This document shows positions 1 through 11,763 of a stretch of DNA of 64,000 nucleotides, one piece after another. Source of the DNA: Bemisia tabaci (lineage: Eukaryota; Arthropoda; Insecta; Hemiptera; Aleyrodidae); assembly GCF_918797505.1 (NCBI RefSeq), contig NC_092793.1:85572411-85636410 (forward strand). The letters are read 5' to 3'. The notes below the pieces were generated by a model. That model saw nothing but the letters and a program-made list of their open reading frames with translations, searched no databases and was not told where the DNA came from. Made by a program: the position numbers and the translations under genes. Position 1 is the stretch's first letter; every line of letters starts with the position of its first letter.

Positions 1-20
1 AGGGGCAAAGCCCCCCCCCC

Positions 21-57
21 AAAAACCGGCGCGGAGCGAAGCGGAGCGCCGGTTTTT
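21..57. repeat. GC-rich hairpin at window edge
   Basis: A 12-bp perfect stem (21-32 with 46-57) encloses a 13-base purine-rich loop. It follows a short GGGGC/GCCCC stretch and a C-run. It looks like the tip or end of a foldback element cut by the window edge. It resembles a bacterial terminator in shape only; the surrounding DNA is eukaryotic. Confidence 0.5.
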
Positions 58-399
58 TAAAATTGCAGCTTCGGACAGGACCACTGCGGAGCTGTAATTT
101 AAAAACGTAAATTATTTGGAAGTATCTGTAATTTCTGAACTCAGCGACCCTCAAGAGTCCCTAATAAAGCATTTTGCTCAGTTTGAACATTCAATCTGAT
201 CTAATAACAGTCAAATCCGACTTTTTTGCGCGCGAAAATCGGTTGGCGCGCGTTGAGCGGAAACTTCAATCGATCATAACTCCGGAACCGTTTGGTTCTC
301 CGGCTTAATGGACCACTCGTTGGATGCGGAAAAAGACGAACAATTTAAAAAAACTGGCTTTGGTTCAAATAAAAAATTGAGATCTTTGTAAATTTTTCG

Positions 400-720
400 T
401 TTAAAAGAAATTTTCTAGACCTAAAAACTGGAAAAAGCACATATGTTGACTTAAAAATGTAATATCGGGATTTCGACCTTTAGAATCTTAAAGTATGCAA
501 TTTTAGACGATTTTTCGTCCAAACCGGACCTCGATATCTTTCTTTCTTCAAGAGATATCGAGGTTCACAGGTTTTGACTTCCGCCCCCTTAGCTCCCCCC
601 CAAAATTTGTTGGGGGTCTGAAAATTTGGGAAAAGAAGCACTCAAGTATGAGTAATCAATAGACAAAGTATGAAGAACTTCCAGAGGGGGGGCGAAAAAA
701 GCCGTTTTTGCATCAAGCTC
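400..720 (+). repeat. Dispersed repeat, inverted partner at 35180-35500
   Basis: The segment with the CCTCGATATCTTTC motif, the run of C's and the CGCCCCCCC-type tail is recognisably repeated in reverse orientation at 35180-35500, including the stretch on the AAATTGCATACTTTAAG theme. Similarity is imperfect, so this is an old dispersed repeat. No coding potential was seen. The first 400 bases of the window hold no gene I can recognise. Confidence 0.6.
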
Positions 721-886
721 TTTTTCTTGAGAGCATTCTTAGGAAACTTCCACAACTTTTAGTTTTGTTCCTGAGACAAAATTTTGAGATGACTCTGCTG
801 GTATTCCCAGTGTCTTTTCAGAATTTTTGTACTTCATAGATATATCATCAAATACTTAAGTATCAACAGATATTGTACAAGATAGA

Positions 887-3800
887 AAAGGGGTGGGTGC
901 AAAATCGACAATAATTCCCCCCTCATGGATGTTGACCAATTTTCAGCATGTCATTCCTCACTATGGGATACGCCTTTTCCCAAAATTTCAAGGCCTGAAA
1001 TGAATTTCTTTCCGCGTGGCAGCGTTGCCAAGTTGAAAACCGTCGAGTTCCATATCTTTTGAACGAAAAGAGATATTGAGGTGCGGTTTGCGTTAAAATT
1101 CTCCAAAAATTGCGTTCTTTTGAAATATGTACTCAGTTTGATCGTTTAGGTGATTTCAGATTGCAATGATGCTATTTTTCACACTTTCTTAAGGGTAAAG
1201 TTGTTTTCAACCCTAGTATATCGTCAAACGCCGGATTCTCGATTCGAAAAAAGAAATGTTCATTGTATTATTCGTACTTTTCCATTTCTTTTGATATATT
1301 ATAGCTCCCAGGGAAACGATTGGTAAGGGAGATATGAGCAATTTAAGTTTACGCTTCGCGCGCGCCGACTGGAATCCGGGCGCCGCTCGCCGCTCTGAGT
1401 CGTCTGTACACTCCCTTCCTTGAGCTTCAAGAGGTCATTCCTATGTATTTTTTTGCGTACTTTCCATTTCTGGCCTTTGAAAAGGGCTCCGATAAATTTT
1501 TAGGGGCCTTGCGGACCATTGTTGCCATTTTTGGCTCGTATTTCGGGGTTCTTCCCTATTTTACTTACAATTCTACTGAAAAACTTAATTTAAACGGAAA
1601 ACTGTGTGCTTAGATCAGGGAAAGAACGTTAATAAAAAATAAAATTTCATGTATAAATTTCTCCTTCGTTGCCAAATTTTCGCGAAAAATCGTACCAAAG
1701 AGCCAAATATTTGAAAAATTGGATAAATCCCCACGCCATGGTTTATGAAAGTGGGGCATGGCTTTCATATTGACGTACTTACGTAACAGATCTTACCTAT
1801 TTATACAACATATTAAAAGAGCATAGTTGTATTTGGATTCCCACGATCCGAAAATTGTCTCTGAAATGGATTTCTCACATCCGAATAAACCAATGTTCCG
1901 AGTTTCAGCTTAATTTATCAATTTTTGGAGCTTCGAGACCACGTTTTGTAAGGCTAACAATACGTCAAGGGTCACAAACGTATTTCATCTATTTGCTTCT
2001 GGGTACGGTCGCCGCGACGTTGAGGAGATAGCGCGCAGGCAGGCAGGGAGGTGATGGATACTGATAAGGATCCCTCACTACAGATGCATCGCGCTGATTC
2101 TGCTAATCAATGCAATAGCATCGGGTTGCAGGGATTGTAGGGATTGTCTACGCGTTGCACCAGTCACACGTGATTTTTTGTAATTATTATTGATTTAATT
2201 TTTAATGGTCTCAGTGTGAGATTGAATTTTTCGATTTTTTCGCGTGTTTCGCAGTCTTTTTCATCAATAATGATCGAAGATGATCCACCCGCGCGTTCTC
2301 GATTGAAATTATTATTTATTAATCAATCGGAATTATTTACTCTTGTTTAGAAACTATTTAAAGTCTCGAAAATTCAGCTTCAAAAGCCAAAACCTATGAC
2401 CACCGGTCCATTACCGGGAAAAGGGCACATAACGGAAAATTTTAAAAAATTCTTCCCACAACACTGAAAGAAGTGTCAGTTTTACCAGTGGTCGTTATTC
2501 ATTCTAGGGTGTATGAAAGTTGATATGAGTGCCCCAGTTCCGACGTACGTCATGTAAGAGTGAAAACTTCAAATGCGTTTTTCTCAGAACGCGTTTTTTC
2601 GGCATGTGCCCTTTTTCCGGAAAGCTCTTCAATTCTGCATGAAAGTCATTATTCATTACCTAAAACCTTCTACGTTCTATGACGTATGGTCTCGTAAGAA
2701 AAAGTTACAAAGAACGTTACAATGATGTACTTTATTACGTTATTTCCAAAAATCTGAGTGTAGGTTGTACACGGTTACAGGTTGAATAAGGTCTGACGCG
2801 TGTAAAATTGAAAAAAAAAAACCCTAAAAATTGGCCGAAATGGCAAAAATGGATCGTAAGGTCCCTTAAAGTTCATCACAAGCAATTTATACTGCCAAAA
2901 ATGAAAATTACAGCAAAAATACAAACGATACACTCCTATGGAGGACGACTAAAGGTCGAAAAACATTCAAAAGATCTACCTTACACATAAGAAAAGGCCG
3001 CTAAAGGTGACATCCCGGACAATTTTCAGATCGTGGGAATCCAAATACAACTATGCTCTTTTAATATGTTGTATAAATAGGTAAGATCTGTTACGTAAGT
3101 AGTACGTCAATATGAAAGCCATGCCCCACTTTCATAAACCATGGCGTGGGGATTTATCCAATTTTTCAAATATTTGGCTCTTTGGTACGATTTTTCGCGA
3201 AAATTTGGCAACGAAGGAGAAATTTATACATGAAATTTATTTTTTATTAACGTTCTTTCCCTGATCTAAGCACACAGTTTTCCGTTTAAATTAAGTTTTT
3301 CAGTAGAATTGTGAGTAAAATAGGGAAGAACCCGAAATACGAGCCAAAAATGGCAACAATGATCCGCAAGGCCCCTAAAAATTTATCGGAGCCCTTTTCA
3401 AAGGCCAGAAATGGAAAGTACGCAAAAAAATACATAGGAATGACCTCTTGAAGCTCAAGGAAGGGAGTGTACAGACGACTCAGAGCGGCGAGCGGCGCCC
3501 GGATTCCAGTCGGCGCGCGCGAAGCGTAAACTTAAATTGCTCATATCTCCCTTACCAATCGTTTCCCTGGGAGCTATAATATATCAAAAGAAATGGAAAA
3601 GTACGAATAATACAATGAACATTTCTTTTTTCGAATCGAGAATCCGGCGTTTGACGATATACTAGGGTTGAAAAAAACTTTACCCTTAAGAAAGTGTGAA
3701 AAATAGCATCATTGCAATCTGAAATCACCTAAACGATCAAACTGAGTACATATTTCAAAAGAACGCAATTTTTGGAGAATTTTAACGCAAACCGCACCTC

Positions 3801-3990
3801 AATATCTCTTTTCGTTCAAAAGATATGGAACTCGACGGTTTTCAACTTGGCAACGCTGCCACGCGGAAAGAAATTCATTTCAGGCCTTGAAATTTTGGGA
3901 AAAGGCGTATCCCATAGTGAGGAATGACATGCTGAAAATTGGTCAACATCCATGAGGGGGAATTTTTGACGATTTTGCACCCACTCCTTT
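887..3990. mobile_element. Long foldback element, family F copy 1
   Basis: Two arms of about 975 bp (887-1862 and 3018-3990) are inverted copies of each other with few differences, separated by about 1.15 kb. The arm sequence from about 2808 to 3470 also resembles 53850-54470 inside the element at 52377-54679, so the two belong to one family. The 2808-3018 block has no counterpart beside the left arm, so this copy is asymmetric. No transposase was seen. Outer ends are taken from where the inverted symmetry stops; no target duplication was identified. The spacer contains a smaller inverted repeat (about 2412-2430 with 2606-2622). The classification beyond foldback/non-autonomous DNA element is unknown. 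Confidence 0.75.
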
Positions 3991-4034
3991 ATTTGAGGAT
4001 TCCTGCTAGTATGCTGTGTTTCCTGCAGCAACAA

Positions 4035-7000
4035 GGCTCATTATATTTCATGGAATGAAGTGATCAAAACTACTACCTACCTACGGCTTGGTCAGTTTCA
4101 TGTGTTTCTAGAGTGAAGAAAATATTTTTGTTCTCTCTTTTTAAGTATTCAGGGTGAGTCAAACCTGTCCAACAAAAATTTTAATAAAATCCCTTTGTTC
4201 AAAAACACCTAATGATAATTTCACTGGTAAAGTTGCTGACGATTCTTATTAAAAGTCCCAAAGTCGGCTGGTTCATTGAATTTCTCAGGTACAGACAGAT
4301 GGAAGGATTTTGAAAAGACATGGAATTACATCCTCCCATAAGAATAAGTCAGGAACATGGTTAAGGTTATCTGGGGATGACATTTGTAACATTTCGTTGC
4401 ATGATTTAATAATCGAAGAGAAACAGAAAGTCTGAAACCTTGTAAATCAACGTAAGAGGTTCTCTAGTTAGGCTATGACATTGATATGCTCGCTTTGTTA
4501 TCAATTAATCTCCACAAAGGTAAAGCATACTTACAAAAACTGTTCCGCAACAGATGCGAATGTAACTTGTGATACCTAAGTGACTTTACAAATCTTACCT
4601 GTTAATCTACCAGCGACCCAATTATTGAAACTATGTCAGCCCGACATGATAAGACATAACCCTATCTTATCCACGTAATATATCTGAATTTGATGTCTTG
4701 TCGGGTTGCTCTAAGCCTTCAATAATTGGCCTGCTGATGAGTTGGAAAATATTTCCACTTCCAGACGAATGGTCATGTCTTGGTTGACGCTTTCGAGAGT
4801 TGTGATGTCGGTTCAGCCGCAGCACACACCAGAAAATTCCTTCTTAAATCGGACCTTTGATGATTCATTGTCGAAATAGCTTTGAACTGATTAAAGATAA
4901 ATGACACCGCACGAGTGTCATTAAGTGATGAATCAGAGATCAAAGTATAAATTTGAAGCTGCCAGAGCAGTAATTTTGTCATACAAGAGAGACCGTCTAA
5001 ATGCAAAACCCACTTTTGACAGATCTCAGAAACTTTGCATCACCGCAAGGAGATATTAACAGAATATCTACACACCAAATTATTTACGCAACTAGGTGAA
5101 TTTCTTTGGTAAATTATTGCGCTTAAGAGAAAGTCCTGACTGTAAAAAACAAGAAATAATACTTGTACCGATAGCATAACTGTGTGTATGCACTACAGTG
5201 GTCACTTACAAAGAACAGACACAAACAAACACTTATGACAAACATTGAACAAGAGAGCAGAACTGGATTAAGTAACTGCAGTCTCTGATTTAGTTCTAAA
5301 CTGCGAATTTGAGGAGCCATAAGACACACATCAGATGTGTAATCACTTGGTTTCGGCCAAAGAAACTTCAAACTACATGAGATCATATTGGTGAAGCTTG
5401 AGAGGTCAAAAGGCTATAATACTAAATAAATGGTGAACCTCTAACTCTTGAATGAATTCAGGACCACATACTTAAGACAAAGAAACTGCAAAACATTTGA
5501 TTTGAGGCGAAAATGAAAAGAGAATGGTCAAAAAATAGTAAAAGAAGAAAGTCTGGGTTTGGACATTGGACTTGTAAAACTGATTTTCAGAATGCACCTT
5601 AAAATGAGCCGATACGCCGTGGCTTCAGGTTGTAAATTACGATGAATATTATTGCTAAATGCTTGGTTGAAGTCAAAAATGGATTTAAATTAATTAAAAT
5701 TAAGAGATTTTGAGTTGTTTGGATCCTTCGTGTCATCAATCTTCGTTTGTTTATACAACGCACACGCAGCAGAGGCACGCAGGGGTACCTCGCTGGCACG
5801 CTACGTCAGAAGTGTGGCCACCGCCGGACGGATAGAATGGGCGCCATTTTGAGATGGCCCAAGCGGCGCGCGTTTAAATGGGAGCCCAAAATACAGACTT
5901 TTGGACTCGTATTTCGTGGGTTAATATTGCTCAAAAAATGGGGGAAAATTCCTGTGAACTATGTGCACTCTCTAGTTTCCAAAAATGCAAGAATTACGAA
6001 TTACTGAACAAGCTCATTACCGCCTGGCAGTTCAGTATTCACCAATCCAGCACCTGCACCTGATGACATCCCAAAATTGAGATCCTTATCACGCAGTAAC
6101 ACTTGGCGTTATTGCCGACGTATTACTTAAATATATACTGAGAAAAGAACTGCCGCCAAGTAAGATTTCATTACTAGATAATTATCTCTGACAGATTCCC
6201 TTGGTGGAGTAATCTTCCTGAAAATATGACGCCATTGGTCTACATTGATGCTTTACTTAATCCAAAAAAACCAGCTTATATCAGGGTGATTTCACGATAA
6301 CAAGAATAGAAATGTCACCAGTTTAGTTGTTAGCATTTTCGAAGACATGTAACAACTGTTGTTGAAAGTCTTTTAAAGTTGTGACCTTGCATTGATTCAT
6401 GCAATAATATATGAGGAATCATCTTCACGGAGACTTAGGGATCGTGAAATGTCTTGGGATTACGTACATAACCATCAGGAAATTTTTTCTCTGTCGGTTA
6501 CACACCTTGATCTAAAATTCTTAGTAATGATAAGATCTTAAAATTTTTGGCATAAACCTTATGCAAGTGTACCAATTAGACAATCTCTAAGGGTAATTAT
6601 ATTCTTTTCAATTAATTTATCCCAAAATCTATTTGTGCCTTGAGAATACTTGAAAATGAAACTGGCGGCACTACTATTCCCGTTATCGTGAATTCATCCA
6701 AGTGATAGTCAGACATTACTTAGAAATTCCAGTTGCGCGGGGAGTTATCAACAATTTACCCATTACCCTCTGATGATCAACCAGCATCAGTGGAAGAGAT
6801 ACTTTTGGCATAGAGGAAATAATTGGGCAGTTCATCTTCATTAATCACTGTACACTGGGATGATGGAGATGGCCACTGATAAGATAGGTGGTTGTGGACC
6901 TTGCATTAACAGCCAAAAAAGAAAGATATACTAAATTGAGAAGTAAAAGTACGGTAGGAAGAGAAGTAGAAGACTGGGCTCAAAGTTTGAATGCGAATCG

Positions 7001-7497
7001 TCGAAGCAATGAAATTGTACGAACTTAAGGAGAAGCCAGGAGTTCTTGTCGAAAGGAAGTGGGTCATGCAGCTATTACACGGCAAAAGAAGGGAAAAACA
7101 AAGATGACATAACCTACTTCGTCAGGAGCTTCAAAACGACGGATATTAGGAGGAACCAAGGTATACATCGATGCAGATAATAACAGTGATGAAGAAGAGT
7201 GTGGATGAGAACAGAAACGTAGCAGGGGGAATGATTTTCATGTAATCGTTCAAAGACGATTTGTCAATACGAGCCGATTATGTTAGTAATAAACATCCAA
7301 CCCATCGCACAGCTTCAAAGTTGCACAGCTCGGGTGAGACGGCTGCCTCTTCACTGAGCAAAGAATAGGCTAGGGAAGAAGAATGGATACTTACGATTGT
7401 GCGGTTAACAACCGGAATTTTTTGACTTCTTAATCATACACAATAAAAATTATAAGTTCTTGGTTTCAGTCGTAGAGATAAAAATCACCAGTAACAC
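4035..7497. other. No recognisable gene; scattered repeat traces
   Basis: I see no convincing exon, conserved domain or RNA gene here. At 4153 there is a lone CAGGGTGAGTC end that resembles the TIR start of TA-inserting elements, without a visible partner. Positions 5826-6010 resemble 38925-39100 in the same orientation, an old dispersed repeat. Confidence 0.5.
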
Positions 7498-7505
7498 CTA
7501 ACACC

Positions 7506-7942
7506 AGGGACGAGTTCTATAGGACGCCGTTCTGTTGTGAGCGGGTTTAGAGCGGGTGATTGCAGCGCATTCTCGCGTAGGATCCTAGTCAACTCAGAGG
7601 ATCCTTCCCCCCGAACCTCGACTCATCCATCGCCCGCTCCAAAAGTGAGGTTAAGCCGAGATTGAAAAATAACACATAAGGCGGCTGAATTCTTGAAAAA
7701 TAAGTATATTTTTGGCGTTTTTCGACCCCTTTCGACAAGGAAGGGGCCGCCGCATGTAATAGTATGTCGAAAAATTCGATTTTTCGCAGTTATACGCGAT
7801 CCTACGGATTTTAATGAAGTCCAACAACTGATAACAGCAGTGAGTTGCGAGGATCCTACGCGCGATAGCAGCACTAGTACCTGCTCACGAATTTTTACAT
7901 TGACTCTTACGGGAGTCCAGGGTCCTATAGAACTGGTCCCTG
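7506..7942. mobile_element. hAT-like MITE with 8-bp target duplication
   Basis: The ends match in inverted orientation (left CAGGGACGAGTTCTATAGG, right reading CAGGGACCAGTTCTATAGG inwards). The element is flanked on both sides by the same 8-mer CTAACACC (7498-7505 and 7943-7950); the first C of the left TIR is shared with the left duplication. An 8-bp duplication and CAGGG ends are hallmarks of the hAT superfamily. Inside, a second imperfect inverted repeat centred on GGATCCTA sequences occupies about 7570-7600 and 7848-7880. No transposase is present, so it is non-autonomous. Open frames across it are shadows. Confidence 0.85.
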
Positions 7943-8325
7943 CTAACACCAACACACACCATAGAATAGTGAGGCTACGCCTATAGAAAGGACACTCTCG
8001 CATGTTTCGTGACGAAGAAGAAGAACGTCAAATAGAGTACCTGTATAGCGAGAGTATGGACAGATCGCTTCATGGAGGGCTTAGGGCCCAAAAGTGCAGC
8101 CACCCTTCTAACCAACTTCTAACGCACAAAATTTCACTGCCAGTCTGCAGGTTCCAATTCTAACCAAGATGGCCAAGAATGTACATAAATGAGCGTTCTT
8201 CCGCAAAATTGAGTAAATTTATGCAAAAACTGAGTCAAACACGTGCTTAATAAACGACGGTTCGTAACAATAGTATTAGTAAATCGTTCTGGATAATTGA
8301 AATTCATAGGTTGGCTGCATTTCTG

Positions 8326-8736
8326 TAGAGTACCTATATTAAGAGAGAGTATGGCCACTGGAGTTACCACCTCTGATTGGCTCAGCCATCTTAGGCTGAA
8401 TGGAGCCCTTAGGACCCAAAAATGGCGGACGCCATAAAGTTAATGTAATGCAAAATGATTCGAAATGTAGTTGTCTTTGCTTATCGTAACGAGAACTTTA
8501 CCCACATGCACTATTGCGACTTTTTTACATATTTTTAAGGCTAATCGTGTGCAATTTTTGAGAAAAATGATCTTGGATGTAGTAAGGTTGGCAGCAAGTG
8601 CGGTTGGCGATAACCGTCAAAAGTTGGCAATGACCCCCCTCCCATCCTTAAAAACCAAAACAAAGCACCGCCATTTTTGGGTCCTAAGCCTCTCCATGGG
8701 ACCCAGTGGCCATACTCTCTCAATATAGGTACTCTA
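8326..8736. mobile_element. hAT-like MITE (TAGAGTACC family)
   Basis: Inverted ends TAGAGTACCTATATT (left) and its complement (right) extend to roughly 35 bp and continue imperfectly to about 90 bp. Flanking 8-mers CATTTCTG at 8318-8325 and 8737-8744 are identical, giving an exact 8-bp target duplication. TAGAG fits the YARNG consensus for hAT termini. Single ends of the same family occur at about 8027 (start of an incomplete copy) and at 16855-16881 (right end only). Non-coding. Confidence 0.85.
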
Positions 8737-8798
8737 CATTTCTGGGCCCTAACTTTATTCGCAGGTCCAGATCGCTAACATCCAATCTAGCCAATAAT

Positions 8799-10885
8799 AG
8801 CTACGTTTATGCGAGGCTCGAAACCGGGGTTTCACGAAACCGAGTTTGTAATGCAAGTTTCCTCCGTCGGGTTTATGCGGGCGCTGTAACCCGACTTTCG
8901 CCTTCGCGGGAAATCAAACTTTCCGATTTGGCGCTGTTTATGCGCATATTTTCGATTGAACTTGAATTTCATGTTGGCGCCATTTTCACAAGCTATACTT
9001 CATTTTTCCACTATGAATTGATCCAATAAATTATTAGGTATTACTCTTTTATCCTGTGTATGTTCAATTTTTCCACAATATGTAAGCGGAGGCTTCATCT
9101 TCACTAGAAAAGCCTTTACTGACTTTCTGAGCAACAGTTGGAAAAATGACAGTAGATGTTTAATCATTTTACGTTCATCTTTAAAATTGAATGAATACCT
9201 AATCACAACAACCCTCCAAATCATGCTCGAGCTTATATTCTAAGTTCAGAAAAGTTGCCATAGGTATTTTTTAGTGATGTTAAAAATAATTATGGCAGGC
9301 GCAGAAATTCATCATGTTATTGATTGAGCTTCTAATGATCTTACAATAGGTAGATATAGGCATTGAAAGTGTAGGAGTGCTAATCCAGTAAAGCACCGCA
9401 CCTTCACTCCTTGCTGTCGTAAAGATTGAATGTCTGCCATTATTGTAGTGAAACTAATAAAGAATCGGGATATACTAGTATATACAGCATACTACAGGAT
9501 ATACTAGATATACTAGTAACTAGATGGAATCCAGGCTTATTACTGCTTTTTCAGATAATTCTTGCAACTCTAATCAACATTTTATGACTACAGAAGCAAA
9601 GCAAGCAAAGAGCTTTACAGGCTACAATTGAGTAATAGCCTTACTACCAGTTCATCATCTGCGGAGAACTTTTTTACTGTATCCACACGATTTGCCTAAG
9701 ATTTCAAGATAAGGCACCCTGCTTCCCTTTAAGTAGTGCACCGAATATTTTCATTTCAATCTACCGATTAAATCTAGAATCTGATCCAATCAGAGCTGTG
9801 TAGCTCTTGAATTTGTGTGTTATCCATGTATCTATTTCCTGGTTGTCCTACTGGAAGTGTGAGACCAGCCACAACCGTGACCTGCTGACTTATTTCTTTG
9901 ATCCAATCTCTTGTAAATGATGACTCAAATTCTGAGGCCATCATTTATTGAAACTAGTTCAAAGTTATTGCTCCAAAGTATCGTCACTCTTCTCATACTG
10001 AGGTAGAAGGAAGGAGATTTTTTGGTGAGTGCTCTGTTATCCAAGATTTGCAATTTGAGATAAGAATACGGTTTTTATTGAGGCGTGTAACAATTTTTGG
10101 TCGTTGAATCACTTGTCATAGTTGAGCCTTGGCGTTAGAGATCCATCAACTGTGGAAAGTGGCTCTGCCTGTACAAAAATATCTTGTGACAGCAGTGAAT
10201 GTTAGTAAATGCGCTTTACAGGTAGACTGAAAGCTCTTTATTCCAATCTACCCGAATAATTAAATTCAAAAGCATCTTTGAATTGAGTTCATATCGAATC
10301 TCGATGGGAGAATAATATACAGTGTAAGCGAAAGAATATCAATGGTAAGGTTGGGTTGGTGTCTTAGGTTAGTGAAATGCAATGGCAGGTTCTGAAATCT
10401 TATTTTTCAGTTGCTCTTTACATGAGTCACCTTTGAAAATCAAGTTTAAGAAAAACACACATAGGTAGGCAAACAGTGGTAGGTCGCTTGCCTATTTTCT
10501 TCCTGTCTTGCTCATGGACTCGGAGAGCAGTCGGAAAGAGGGGTGAGAAACAGGATTTCAGCGCGTGTCTCTGGGAATGTGGAAATTTAAAATTTGTGAA
10601 GCGTCATCAGTTTGTTAAGATTGTCACCGTCCGTTGCCTCAAGAGGATTTAGACGCTTCTGCTTCAGCGATACATTGTTGACCTATCAATATCCGCTTAT
10701 TTTGATCATATTTTGAAGGAGCGATTCCCATAAGTATTCCCGATTAGTTATTTGTTTCACTACAATAATGGCAGACATACAATCTTTACGACACCATGGA
10801 GTGAAGGTGCGGTGCTTTACTGGATTAGCACTCCTACACTTTCAATGCTTATATCTACCTATTGTAAGATCATTAGAAGCTCGGG
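8799..10885. repeat. Composite dispersed repeat R1
   Basis: Positions 8799-9475 repeat 17321-17877 plus 19080-19200 in direct orientation. Positions about 9520-10885 are the inverted counterpart of about 19080-20415, and their last 150 bases (10740-10885) are inverted relative to 9325-9470. R1 is therefore two partial copies of one element meeting tail to tail, with a short AT-rich junction of ACTAGTATAT-like palindromes at about 9475-9520. No domain was recognised; the open frames are short and not conserved between copies. Confidence 0.7.
9351..9362. other. Empty target site for the 17878-19079 palindrome
   Basis: R1 reads AGATATAGGC here, exactly what remains when the palindrome at 17878-19079 and one TA duplicate are removed from R2. 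It is the unoccupied paralogous site. Confidence 0.85.
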
Positions 10886-11303
10886 TGAAGCTTTCTACAT
10901 CCTCATTTCGCATCTCGTTGTGAGCCATGGCCAGTGTACCTCGACGGGAATCTGCCCATGGTCTTACCCACCACCTTGGTGGCACCCTTTTACACTTTAA
11001 AAAATAAAGGGATGCAGCTGCAGCACTCGTCAAAAAGGCAAAATATGCCGCACTCAACCGAGCATCACTCATTATGACAATATAAGAAAACTCGACATGG
11101 ACAATCAATTCTACAAGTGCTTCGTTTACAAAAGTTGATACTGATTAACCTCAAAAGTAATTGAGTCGTTCAAATATTCCCGCTTAAATGTTCCGGGAAC
11201 ACTTAGCCGTGTGTCGAGACAGGGAACCTCGGTTGGTGCAACAAACGCGGAACAAATACGCAACAGTTGCGCTAACTTCCTTCAACAGTTGCGCCGTGGA
11301 GAC

Positions 11304-11739
11304 TAGAGTCCCTTTATACCCAGAGTTAAGACAACTGACTTTTGGTTGGGCTGAAAGTGGCCTAAAAAAAAATCCAATTCTGATTGGTTCTCGCTCGTGG
11401 AGGCCGAAACGAGTGCACCAAGATGGCGGTACCTCGAATGTGAACAAGAATAATGAAAATATTACCTAATTGTGGTTTATCAAGAGTAAATTGTTATTTC
11501 CATCGGTCTAAAATGAAAATAGATTCAGAAATTATTCACAAACCAATCTCATTTTCTTTTTAATTGATCAATTTGATGATGTTGTTGTTTTTGTGTGACA
11601 GACATCGCAGGATTCCTAATCCTTATCCTTCAATATCGTTCGTTTGGGTGCACTCGTTTCGGCCTCCATGGCCAGCCAAGGCCGGCTGCCAGTCAGCTGA
11701 TAATCGAGTTGTCTTAACTCTGGGTATAAAGGGACTCTA
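11304..11739. mobile_element. hAT-like MITE, TAGAGTCCC family, copy 1
   Basis: The two ends are perfect inverted repeats of about 34 bp beginning TAGAGTCCCTTTATACCC. Related copies are at 25411-25721, 33040-33282 and 41591-41916. The flanking 11-mer GCCGTGGAGAC lies directly left of the element and again at 11753-11763, but 13 extra bases separate the right copy from the TIR. The intact sequence GCGCCGTGGAGACAAGG at about 16840 is an unoccupied equivalent of this target. Inside is a CCGAAACGAGTGCAC inverted pair (about 11404 and 11650). Part of the interior (11455-11550) is inverted relative to 32945-33040. Confidence 0.8.
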
Positions 11740-11763
11740 AAATTGTCTTTATGCCGTGGAGAC

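Noticed and set aside
21..57. Rho-independent terminator
   Set aside because: Shape only: GC stem followed by T's. No bacterial gene or context exists in the window.
6940..7400. Possible copia-like fragment (LVERKWVMQ phrase)
   Set aside because: A single short phrase with stops around it; not enough to separate from chance.
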